Source: Candidatus Gallacutalibacter pullicola
GTDB lineage: Bacteria > Bacillota > Clostridia > Oscillospirales > Acutalibacteraceae
Direction of reading: 5' to 3'
Assembly: GCA_018712265.1 (NCBI GenBank)
Contig: DVHF01000036.1
Location: forward strand, 1 to 64,000
DNA length: 64,000 nucleotides
Under the pieces are notes generated by a model. It was not told the origin of the DNA. It worked only from the letters and a program-made list of their open reading frames with translations, and made no database searches. Position numbers and translations under genes: made by a program. This document shows positions 17,337-24,768 of the stretch, one piece after another. Every line of letters starts with the position of its first letter. Position 1 is the stretch's first letter.

Positions 17337-18230
17337 ATGAAAAAAGTATTGTCTCTCATTATGGCGGCGGCGCTGTGCATCGCGATGCCCGCGTGCTCCA
17401 GTACACAGGAGAGCTCCAGCGCGGCTGAGAGCAGTGAGACTTCTTCCAGCAGCACCGAAAGCAGCGAGGCGTCCGCGTCGGAGGCTTCCGAAGCGTCCGG
17501 GAATGCAGAGGGCTCCGCTGAGGAGAGCGACCTCGCGTATATTCAGGACAAAGGGACGCTTGTGGTAGGCGTTACCGAGTTTGAGCCTATGGATTATCTT
17601 GATGAAAACGGCGAATGGACCGGCTTCGACGCCGACATGGCGCGCGAGGTGGGCGCAATCCTTGGCGTGGACGTGGAATTCAGCTCCATCGACTGGAACA
17701 ATAAGATTTTTGAGCTCGACAACAAGAGCATCGACTGCCTGTGGAACGGCATGACCATCACGGAGGAGATCACCACAGCGGCGTCTGCGACGAATCCGTA
17801 TGCCAACAACGGCCAGGTGGTTGTTGTGAAATCCGATGTAGCCGACCAGTACCAGACAGAGGAAAGCCTTGCAGATCTTACCTTTGCCGTAGAAGCTGGA
17901 TCCGCCGGTCAGGCTGCTGCTGAGGAAGCGGGGCTCAATTTCATCACCGTGAACGCTCAGGCCGACGCTGTGATGGAAGTTGCCGCCGGCACCTCTGACG
18001 CCTGCGTGATCGATATGCTCATGGCAATCGCGATGCTCGGCGAGGGTACGGATTACGCGGATCTGACCTACACGGTAACGCTGACCGATGAGGAGTACGG
18101 TATCGGGTGCCGTCAGGGTTCCGATCTTGTGGACGCCATCAACGACGCCATGAAGCAGCTCTATGACGACGGCACCATGATGGAGATCGCTGAGAAATAC
18201 AATCTTCAGGACATGATTATCGCGCAGTAA
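17337..18230 (+). CDS. Polar amino acid ABC transporter substrate-binding lipoprotein
   Basis: 297 residues, AAGGAGG 10 nt upstream. Lipoprotein signal MKKVLSLIMAAALCIAMPAC with the acylated cysteine at residue 20, then a low-complexity Ser/Glu/Ala linker to about residue 65, then a type II periplasmic binding fold of the family 3 (HisJ/GlnH) type: GTLVVGVTEFEPMDYLDENG, GFDADMAREVGAILG, LWNGMTITEE, and a C-terminal YDDGTMMEIAEKY. It captures an amino acid outside the membrane for the permease and ATPase encoded downstream. These two genes follow after a 450-bp gap filled by an R1 repeat, which splits an operon that is compact in most genomes. Confidence 0.93.
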   Translation: MKKVLSLIMAAALCIAMPACSSTQESSSAAESSETSSSSTESSEASASEASEASGNAEGSAEESDLAYIQDKGTLVVGVTEFEPMDYLDENGEWTGFDADMAREVGAILGVDVEFSSIDWNNKIFELDNKSIDCLWNGMTITEEITTAASATNPYANNGQVVVVKSDVADQYQTEESLADLTFAVEAGSAGQAAAEEAGLNFITVNAQADAVMEVAAGTSDACVIDMLMAIAMLGEGTDYADLTYTVTLTDEEYGIGCRQGSDLVDAINDAMKQLYDDGTMMEIAEKYNLQDMIIAQ

Positions 18231-18259
18231 CACGCGGATACATCTTATTTTTCCTTACA

Positions 18260-18299
18260 CAGTCCAAGGGCTGGGACGTATCACCCGGTCCTTGGACTG
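18260..18299 (+). terminator. Hairpin after the binding protein gene
   Basis: CAGTCCAAGG (18260-18269) and CCTTGGACTG (18290-18299) form a 10-bp stem with a 20-nt loop, no T-tract. It may attenuate readthrough or protect the binding-protein mRNA 3' end, a common way to raise its level above the permease. Confidence 0.45.
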
Positions 18300-18660
18300 A
18301 GGTGCGTCCAGGCCAGACTAAGTCTGGACGCACCTGCGGTGAGCAAACCGCGGATCGCTCCCTCCGGTCGCTGAAATACCGTTGCTGCGGGTACTGTGTC
18401 GCGGTGGCCAGACTAAGTCTGGACGTAAACCGCGCCGCGCGTCGTGACCTCCGCTGATGTACCGGTAACCTCCAATACTGTGTCGCGGTGGCAGGCTTGT
18501 CGTGGATATGGTATAATATCAGCCAAAAGGCTGCAACGCGGGCATATTAGCCCAATTGCGCACTCAGCCGGGCGACCGGAGGGAGCGAGCGCGATCTGGG
18601 TGCAGGCTCAGCCTGCTGCTCGCCGCAGGCGTGGCTTAGCCTGTTGCTTTTATTTTTTGA
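18300..18660 (+). repeat. R1 promoter-bearing repeat, copy A
   Basis: Modules in order: the hairpin GGTGCGT..ACGCACC (18301-18334) enclosing the palindrome CCAGACTAAGTCTGG (18313-18327), a second copy of the same palindrome at 18408-18422, the GCGCGTCGTGACCTCCGC block, TACTGTGTCGCGGTGGCAG, the core ATGGTATAATATC with TATAAT at 18512-18517, and ACGCGGGCATATTAGCCCAA, GGGCGACCGGAGGGAGCG. It sits between the binding protein gene and the permease gene and points at the permease. The block 18430-18493 matches 20341-20404 (copy B) with about two differences. Confidence 0.8.
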
Positions 18661-18686
18661 CTACCTTTTAGGAATGGGGATATATT

Positions 18687-19403
18687 ATGCTTGCAACCGT
18701 TACCGCCTCCCTGCTGGAAGGCTTTGGGACGACGCTCCAGCTTTTTTTCCTGACCCTTGTTTTCTCTCTGCCGATCGGCCTTCTGGTGGCGTTCGGTTCC
18801 ATGAGCAAATGGGCGCCTTTCCGGTTCCTGCGCCGCATGGGGGAGGGATCCAGGCTGGCCGCGCTGGCTGATTTCCGTCCCATCAGCGCACTGGTGAGTG
18901 TGATTGTCTGGGTGATCCGCGGCACGCCGCTGGTGCTCCAGCTGATTGTGATTTACTACGGCCCGGGCCTGCTGTTTGACAACAATATCTGGGGATCCGG
19001 CAACCAGGGCCGTGTGATTGCGACCATCGCGGCCTTTGTGATCAATTATTCCTGCTATTTCTCCGTCATCTACCGCGGCGGCATCGAGGGCGTCCCGGCG
19101 GGACAGCGCGAGGCCGGGGAGGTGCTCGGCATGACGAAACGGCAGATTTTTGCCCGCGTCACGCTGCTTCAGATGGTCAAGCGCGTCATTCCGCCGATGT
19201 CCAACGAGATCATCACGCTTGTCAAGGATACCTCGCTTGCCCGCGTCATTGCGGTTACCGAGGTTATCAAGGCCGGCGAAACATACTTAAAGCGCGGCCT
19301 TATCTGGCCTCTGTTCTACACGGCGGTATTTTACCTTGTCTTTGTGGGACTGCTCACCATCCTGTTCAATTTCATTGAGCGCAGGCTCAGCTATTTTAAG
19401 TAA
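18687..19403 (+). CDS. Amino acid ABC transporter permease
   Basis: 238 residues with a weak ribosome site (GGGGATAT). HisM/GlnP type inner-membrane subunit: helices at about residues 5-35, 68-90, 105-130, 180-200 and 205-230. The family loop that docks on the ATPase is visible as REAGEVLGMTKRQIFARVTLLQ (EAA-like). VIVWVIRGTPLVLQLIVIYYG is the characteristic N-terminal region. Works with the lipoprotein upstream and the ATPase 12 bp downstream. Transcription may come partly from the R1 core at 18512. Confidence 0.93.
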   Translation: MLATVTASLLEGFGTTLQLFFLTLVFSLPIGLLVAFGSMSKWAPFRFLRRMGEGSRLAALADFRPISALVSVIVWVIRGTPLVLQLIVIYYGPGLLFDNNIWGSGNQGRVIATIAAFVINYSCYFSVIYRGGIEGVPAGQREAGEVLGMTKRQIFARVTLLQMVKRVIPPMSNEIITLVKDTSLARVIAVTEVIKAGETYLKRGLIWPLFYTAVFYLVFVGLLTILFNFIERRLSYFK

Positions 19404-19415
19404 GGGGGCGCGCAT

Positions 19416-20201
19416 ATGCCAATTTTAGAAGTCAGCAATCTGGAAAAGCATTTCGGCGCGACCCAGGTTCTGAAAAACATCAGCTTTTCTCTGGAAAAGG
19501 GACAGGCGCTGGCGATCATCGGTTCCTCCGGGAGCGGCAAAACGACGATGCTTCGCTGTCTGAATTTTCTGGAGACGCCGAGCGGCGGCACGATTTCCGT
19601 CAACGGCGAGACCCTGTTTGACGCAAAGGATCCCGCTACCCAGCGCGAAAAAGAGGTGCGCAAAAAGCGGCTGCATTTCGGCATGGTATTCCAATCGTTC
19701 AACCTGTTCCCGCAGTACACCGCGCTTCAAAATATCATGCTGGCGAGCCAGCTTCTGGCAAAGGAGCGGCCTGACTATAAATCCCACAAACGCGAAATTT
19801 TCCATGAGATAGAAGAACAGGCACGCGATCTTCTGGGACGCATGGGTCTTTCCGACCGCGCAGATCATTATCCGCACCAGCTTTCCGGCGGACAGCAGCA
19901 GCGCGTTGCGATTGCCCGCGCGCTTGCCCTGCATCCGGACATTCTCTGCTTTGACGAGCCGACCTCCGCGCTGGACCCCGAGCTGACGGGCGAGGTGCTG
20001 AAGGTGATCCGCAGTCTTGCCGAGCAGAAAACAACGATGATTATCGTCACGCATGAAATGATGTTCGCGCGCGACGTGGCGGATCAAATCATCTTTATGG
20101 ACGGCGGCGTGATTGTCGAGCAGGGGGATGCGCGTCAGGTGATCGATCATCCCCGTGAGGAGCGCACCCGTCAATTCCTCTCAAAGACGAGAGAAAGCTG
20201 A
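19416..20201 (+). CDS. Amino acid ABC transporter ATP-binding protein (GlnQ type)
   Basis: 261 residues, AAGGGGG ribosome site. Walker [21 protein letters not shown] (residues ~33-50), Q-loop [11 protein letters not shown], signature [15 protein letters not shown], Walker [16 protein letters not shown]-switch [15 protein letters not shown]. All catalytic residues are intact. It powers import of the amino acid bound by the lipoprotein of the same locus. The segment between Q-loop and signature is slightly longer than in E. coli GlnQ ([18 protein letters not shown] region). Confidence 0.95.
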   Translation: MPILEVSNLEKHFGATQVLKNISFSLEKGQALAIIGSSGSGKTTMLRCLNFLETPSGGTISVNGETLFDAKDPATQREKEVRKKRLHFGMVFQSFNLFPQYTALQNIMLASQLLAKERPDYKSHKREIFHEIEEQARDLLGRMGLSDRADHYPHQLSGGQQQRVAIARALALHPDILCFDEPTSALDPELTGEVLKVIRSLAEQKTTMIIVTHEMMFARDVADQIIFMDGGVIVEQGDARQVIDHPREERTRQFLSKTRES

Positions 20202-20266
20202 AAAAAAGTATATTCTCTGTATTATCTGCGGATAACAGCGGTATAACAAAAATAATTCCCAACAAC

Positions 20267-20302
20267 AAAGAAGCAGTCACATTTTGCGGACTGCTTCTTT
20301 TT
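20267..20302 (+). terminator. Terminator of the amino acid ABC operon
   Basis: Perfect 12-bp stem AAAGAAGCAGTC (20267-20278) / GACTGCTTCTTT (20289-20300) followed by TT; the A-run on the other side would allow minus-strand function too. Confidence 0.8.
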
Positions 20303-20303
20303 C

Positions 20304-20585
20304 ACGCACCAGGCTAAGCCAGGCTAAGCCTGGACGTAATTCGCGCCGCGCGTCGTGACCTCCGCTGATATACCGGTAACCTCAAATACTGTGTCGCGGT
20401 GGCAGACTGGTTAGGAATATGGTATAATGTCAGCAGACAGCTATAAACGCGGGCATATTAGCCCAATCGCGCACCCAGCCGGGCGACCGGAGGGAGCGTG
20501 CGCGATCTACGTGCAGGCTTAGCCTGCACAGGGGTGCTGGGGGTGGAACCCCCGGCAAGGGCAGGCGTGAAGCCTGCCAGAACAG
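20304..20585 (+). repeat. R1 promoter-bearing repeat, copy B
   Basis: Starts with CCAGGCTAAG twice, forming the palindrome CCAGGCTAAGCCTGG (20319-20333), then the CGCGCGTCGTGACCTCCGC block, TACTGTGTCGCGGTGGCAG, core ATGGTATAATGTC (TATAAT 20423-20428), CTATAAACGCGGGCATATTA, GGGCGACCGGAGGGAGCG, the 19-nt palindrome GTGCAGGCTTAGCCTGCAC (20511-20529), the stem GGGGGTGGAACCCCC, and GCAGGCGTGAAGCCTGC, ending at the Shine-Dalgarno of the M18 gene. Positions 20481-20583 match copy C (31648-31750, inverted) over 103 nt with two mismatches. Confidence 0.85.
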
Positions 20586-20591
20586 GAAGGA

Positions 20592-21899
20592 ATGATGAGA
20601 TTGGTACAGGGATTATTGGAATTTATTGAGAAATCGCCGACAAGCTTTCACGCGGTGGAGCAGGTGCGGCAGGAACTGCTGGAACACGGGTTCCAGGAAC
20701 TCCGGGAACAGGAAATGTGGCGGCTGGAACAGGGAGGACAGTACTTCGTGACCCGCAACCAGTCGTCGCTAATTGCGTTCCAGGTGCCGCGCGGTGAAAT
20801 TGGATCGTTCCGCATCGTGGCAAGCCACAGCGATTCCCCAACCTTCAAAATCAAGGAAAATCCGGAGAAGGAATCCAGCGGGTACGTCCAGCTGAATACA
20901 GAACGGTACGGCGGGATGCTGTGCGCTTCCTGGTTCGACAGGCCTCTGTCCGTCGCGGGACGCGTGATGATCCGCACGGATTCCGGGGAGATACAATCGC
21001 GGCTCGTCTGCTGCGGCAGGGATTTGGTTCTGATCCCGAACCTGGCTATCCACATGAACCGCACGGTCAACGACGGCTACGCGTATAACGCCCAGACCGA
21101 TATGCTCCCGCTTTACGGCGGTCCCGGCGCAAAGGGCAGCTTTGACCGGGAGATCGCATCGCTGGCCGGAGTGGAGCCGGAACAGGTCCTGTGTTCGGAC
21201 CTCTTTCTGTACAACCGCATGAAAGGCACTGTATGGGGCGCGCAGAACGAATTTATTTCCGCGCCGCGGCTCGACGATTTGGAATGTGCCTATACATCAT
21301 TACAGGCATTTTTAGATGGCAATGACCGTCCCGGCGTGCCGGTCTATGCGCTGTTCGACAACGAGGAGGTCGGCAGCGGCACGAAGCAGGGCGCGGATTC
21401 CTCGTTCCTCGAAACGGTCCTGCGGCGGATCGTCAGCTCCGCTGGTCTGCCGGAGGAACAGTTCTATGCCGCGATCGCGTCCAGCTTCATGATCTCCGCC
21501 GACAACGCCCATGCCATCCACCCAAATCATCCCGACAAGACCGATCCCACCAATCCGGTGCGGATCAACGGCGGCGTTGTGATGAAATTCAACGCGAACC
21601 AGAAATATACCACCGACGCCGTCTCCGGGGCAGTGTTCCGCGAGATCTGCCGCCGTGCGGGCGCGCCGCTGCAAACCTTCGTCAACCGTTCCGATATGCT
21701 GGGCGGATCGACGCTCGGAAATATCGCGAACTCTCACGTCTCGCTGAACACAGTGGACATCGGCCTGCCGCAGCTTGCGATGCACTCCTGCTATGAAACC
21801 GCCGGGGTGCAGGACGTTGAGGCGATGACCCGCGCGCTGACCACCTTCTACAATACGGAAATCACAACGCTCGCCGACGGAAGCTACCGGCTTTCCTGA
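20592..21899 (+). CDS. M18 family aminopeptidase
   Basis: 435 residues; AGGAAGGA precedes the double ATG at 20592/20595. M18 (aspartyl aminopeptidase/ApeB) enzymes are cytoplasmic dizinc exopeptidases that trim N-terminal, often acidic, residues from peptides. Zinc and catalytic residues are recognisable in SHSDSPTFKIK (His), SAPRLDDLECAYT (Asp), FDNEEVGSGTKQGADS (Glu-Glu), and the C-terminal SADNAHAIHPN and MLGGSTLGNI segments. Its promoter appears to be carried by the R1 repeat that ends at its ribosome site. GH13 follows 28 bp later, so the two are probably cotranscribed. Confidence 0.93.
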   Translation: MMRLVQGLLEFIEKSPTSFHAVEQVRQELLEHGFQELREQEMWRLEQGGQYFVTRNQSSLIAFQVPRGEIGSFRIVASHSDSPTFKIKENPEKESSGYVQLNTERYGGMLCASWFDRPLSVAGRVMIRTDSGEIQSRLVCCGRDLVLIPNLAIHMNRTVNDGYAYNAQTDMLPLYGGPGAKGSFDREIASLAGVEPEQVLCSDLFLYNRMKGTVWGAQNEFISAPRLDDLECAYTSLQAFLDGNDRPGVPVYALFDNEEVGSGTKQGADSSFLETVLRRIVSSAGLPEEQFYAAIASSFMISADNAHAIHPNHPDKTDPTNPVRINGGVVMKFNANQKYTTDAVSGAVFREICRRAGAPLQTFVNRSDMLGGSTLGNIANSHVSLNTVDIGLPQLAMHSCYETAGVQDVEAMTRALTTFYNTEITTLADGSYRLS

Positions 21900-21927
21900 G
21901 ACCGGGCAGTTAACAGGAGGCTTTCTC

Positions 21928-23253
21928 ATGAATCATGAAACTGGAAATTGGGCCCACGACAGCGTTTTTTACCAGATCTATCCGCTGGGCTTCTGCTGCG
22001 CGCCGCGGGAGAACGACGGAGTGACCGTAAACAGGATCCAAAAGCTGGCGGACTGGATCCCGCATCTGCAAAAGCTGAACGTCAGCGCGGTATACCTTTC
22101 GCCCATCTTTGAATCCGACCGCCACGGCTACGATACGCGCGACTTTTCCAGAATAGACTGCCGGCTCGGTACAAACGGGGATTTTGCCCAGGTCTGCCGC
22201 GCTCTGCACAGCGCGGGGATCCGCGTCGTGCTCGATGGCGTGTTCAACCACGTCGGGCGCGGCTTCTGGGCGTTTCAGGATGTGCTCAGGAACCGGGAAT
22301 CCTCCCCGTACCGCGACTGGTTTTTCATCGACTTCCACGGCAACAGCAACTATAACGACGGCCTGTGGTATGAGGGCTGGGAGGGCCATTACGAGCTTGT
22401 CAAGCTGAATCTGCGAAACGAGAATGTGATAGATCACCTGTTTCAAAATATCGCGCGCTGGGTGGAGGAATTTGGGATCGACGGGCTTCGTCTCGATGTC
22501 GCTTACTGTCTCGACCGCGATTTTCTGAAGCGGATCCGTGCGTTCTGCAAATCGCTGCGTCCTGATTTCTTCCTGGTCGGGGAGATTCTCGGCGGCGATT
22601 ACCGCCAGATCATGAACCCGGAGATGCTCGACAGCGCGACCAATTACGAATGCTACAAAGGGCTGTATTCCAGCCTCAACTCGATGAACCTATTTGAGAT
22701 CGGCCATTCCCTGAACAGGCAGTTCGGCCCCGAAAACTGGACGCTCTACCGCGGGGAACACCTGCTCAGCTTCGTCGATAACCACGACGTGACGCGCGCG
22801 GCGAGTATTTTGACGAACGAGAACCAGCTGCCGCTGATCTATGCGCTCCTGTTCGGGATGCCCGGGATTCCCTGCGTCTATTACGGCAGTGAATGGGGCG
22901 CGCGCGGCGAGAAGAAGGACGGCGACGACGCCCTGCGTCCGTGCTTTGACGCGCCGCTGGAAACCGATCTGACGCGCTGGATCGCAGCCTGTGCGGCGGC
23001 CCGCCGGTCCAGCCCTGCGCTGTGCCGCGGCGACTTCCAGATCCTGCTCATGACGAACCGCCAGCTGATTTTCAGCCGCGAGTATGAGGGAGAACGCGTG
23101 CTTGTCGCCGTCAACGCGGACGGCGAACCGTATACGGCACATTTCAACGCGAACGCCGGGCGCGCCCGCGATCTCATTACAGGTGGGATTCACGATTTCG
23201 GCGGCGGCAGTCAGCTTCCTCCGTACAGCGCCTTTTTCTGGCAGATTTTCTGA
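21928..23253 (+). CDS. GH13 family alpha-glucan hydrolase
   Basis: 441 residues with AGGAGG upstream, shorter than most cyclomaltodextrinases (about 580), lacking the N-terminal starch-binding-like domain. Barrel motifs: SVFYQIYPLGF, region I VVLDGVFNHVG (about residue 103), region II GLRLDVAYCLD with the nucleophile Asp, region III FLVGEILGG with the acid/base Glu, region IV FVDNHDVTRA. The set fits maltodextrin-degrading enzymes (neopullulanase/cyclomaltodextrinase subfamilies). No signal peptide, hence cytoplasmic processing of imported maltodextrins. Downstream is an R2 repeat. Exact specificity unknown. Confidence 0.88.
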   Translation: MNHETGNWAHDSVFYQIYPLGFCCAPRENDGVTVNRIQKLADWIPHLQKLNVSAVYLSPIFESDRHGYDTRDFSRIDCRLGTNGDFAQVCRALHSAGIRVVLDGVFNHVGRGFWAFQDVLRNRESSPYRDWFFIDFHGNSNYNDGLWYEGWEGHYELVKLNLRNENVIDHLFQNIARWVEEFGIDGLRLDVAYCLDRDFLKRIRAFCKSLRPDFFLVGEILGGDYRQIMNPEMLDSATNYECYKGLYSSLNSMNLFEIGHSLNRQFGPENWTLYRGEHLLSFVDNHDVTRAASILTNENQLPLIYALLFGMPGIPCVYYGSEWGARGEKKDGDDALRPCFDAPLETDLTRWIAACAAARRSSPALCRGDFQILLMTNRQLIFSREYEGERVLVAVNADGEPYTAHFNANAGRARDLITGGIHDFGGGSQLPPYSAFFWQIF

Positions 23254-23264
23254 GATACTTAGAG

Positions 23265-23520
23265 TGATAGGGATCCTCCGCTTGGGGGTCCGCAAAAGCG
23301 TTCGGGGGAACCATCCACTGGATGGTTCCCCCTCTCTGTTTGCTCACCTTGCTGGGGGAACGCTTCGCGTTCCTGTTTGGCTTGTGGGGGCTCCTCGCCC
23401 GCAACGCGGGCCGTCCCCCTTTGTCTCTGCGCGACATTTCCCCCGCGCAGCGGGGGAATCTCCCCACACCCCGTCGCAAGCTTTTGAAAAAGCTTGAGCA
23501 AAACTTTTATGTTTTTTATG
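23265..23520. repeat. R2 repeat copy 2
   Basis: Begins 12 bp past the GH13 stop: GGGGGTCCGCAAAAGCG, GGGGGAACCATCC/GGATGGTTCCCCC stem, GGGGGAACGCTTCGCGTTCC stem, a CGGGCCGTCCCCC block, CCCCCGCGCAGCGGGGG stem and a tail AAGCTTTTGAAAAAGCTTGAGC. The tail is the inverse of the head of copy 3 (43.7 kb). The stem series is shared with copy 1. Confidence 0.75.
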
Positions 23521-23545
23521 TTTTTTCGGACACCTTGTGTGGCAA

Positions 23546-23572
23546 TAAAAAAGCCATGCCCTCGGCATGGTG
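23546..23572 (-). terminator. Leftward terminator of the addBA-epimerase operon
   Basis: On the minus strand ACCATGCC, loop GAG, GGCATGGC then TTTTTTATT (plus positions 23571 to 23546), 324 nt past the epimerase stop. A second stem, GCCGGATG/CATCCGGC (about 23590-23610), precedes it. The remaining bases 23620-23895 hold nothing I can name. Confidence 0.65.
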
Positions 23573-23895
23573 TTCGTCTGTCTCGCCCGCCGGATGTCGC
23601 GTCATCCGGCGAGCTAACAGTAAATATTTCAGATGCCATCCGGCTCATTCCCAGTTGGCTGTCAGCCTGTTGGCTGCGCTGGTTCCTATTGGATCCAGCT
23701 TTTTTCCGGCACGATTGCGCCGGCTTTTGCGAATTTTATTTTAATGTGTCAATTTCCCTTTTGTGGGGGACTCTCACCCCGCCTGCCGCTTTCTGCTCTC
23801 ATCTCCTTTCATCTATTACCTTTTGACAAGTATCAGTATATCCCGGAATTGTGAGGGTATTTTGATGGAATTTTAAACAAATTGAAAAGCTTTGG

Positions 23896-24768
23896 TTACA
23901 GCATTGTTATCCGATATGTATATTTCCGGCTCTCAAGCGGCGGAAGCAGCGTCATGCCGCGCTTTTCCTGAAATATGCCCGATTCGCCGATACAGTCGGC
24001 GCATCCGGTCCACGGTTCCAGCGCGACGAACGGCGCGTCCCCTGTGGACCAGATCCCCAGGAACCGGAACCCGGTGAAATCAAGCTCCACGCCGCGGCCG
24101 GTCAGACGGCTCACAAGGCGCACGCGTTGGGAATTCAGGTTTTCAAAGACGAGCGCGTCCGGCACAAAGAGATCGTGACGCAGCGGGATTTCGTTTTCAT
24201 CACGGAGCGCGGGGGTGAGATCGCCAAAGTCGATCAGCCCCTCCTCCGTGACGCGCGGGCAGGAGGCAGTCTCTTTCTGTTCAAATTCGACGCTGTAATT
24301 TTCAAACGCATCCCCCGCATCCAGCGGCACGCGGAACCCGGGATGACCGCCGATCGCGAACGGCATCGGGACGTCCCCCAGGTTCATCACCTCCAGCGAG
24401 ACGGACAACCGATTGTCCGCCAGCTGATAGCTGGCCAGCAGATGAAAGTCGAATGGGTACTGCGCCAGGGTCTGTTCGTTGGCGCGCAGGCTGAGCGTGA
24501 CGGAGTCGGAGGACTGCATCACCGGACGGAATTCCTGCGCGCTGGCGAAGCCGTGGCAGCCCATCGAATATTCCCGGCCGCCGATCAGCGTCTTTCCGCC
24601 GCGCAATCGTCCGACCATCGGGAACAGCAGCGGCGACCGCTCCGCCCAGTAGCGCGGATCGCCCTGCCAGAGGTATTCCGTGCCAAGCGCATCGCGCAGC
24701 GACATCAGCTGCGCGCCCGTCGTATCGATTTCAGCAAAGCCGGCATTGGTGGCAAGATTGAGTTTCAT
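23896..24768 (-). CDS. Aldose 1-epimerase family protein (LacX-like)
   Basis: 290 residues. The ATG at 24768 shares the four bases ATGA with the addA stop, and AGGAGGGG lies upstream, so it is translationally coupled. Galactose-mutarotase-like beta-sandwich: ITNAGFAEIDTTGAQLMSLR-type start (seen as FAEIDTTGAQLMSL), YLWQGDPRYWAERSPLLFPM, GCHGFASAQEF with the catalytic-type His, FAIGGHPGFRVPL with the second His, and LEPWTGCADCIG. It interconverts alpha and beta anomers of an aldose or sugar phosphate. Its place in a DNA-repair operon seems accidental. Confidence 0.85.
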   Translation of the reverse strand: MKLNLATNAGFAEIDTTGAQLMSLRDALGTEYLWQGDPRYWAERSPLLFPMVGRLRGGKTLIGGREYSMGCHGFASAQEFRPVMQSSDSVTLSLRANEQTLAQYPFDFHLLASYQLADNRLSVSLEVMNLGDVPMPFAIGGHPGFRVPLDAGDAFENYSVEFEQKETASCPRVTEEGLIDFGDLTPALRDENEIPLRHDLFVPDALVFENLNSQRVRLVSRLTGRGVELDFTGFRFLGIWSTGDAPFVALEPWTGCADCIGESGIFQEKRGMTLLPPLESRKYTYRITML

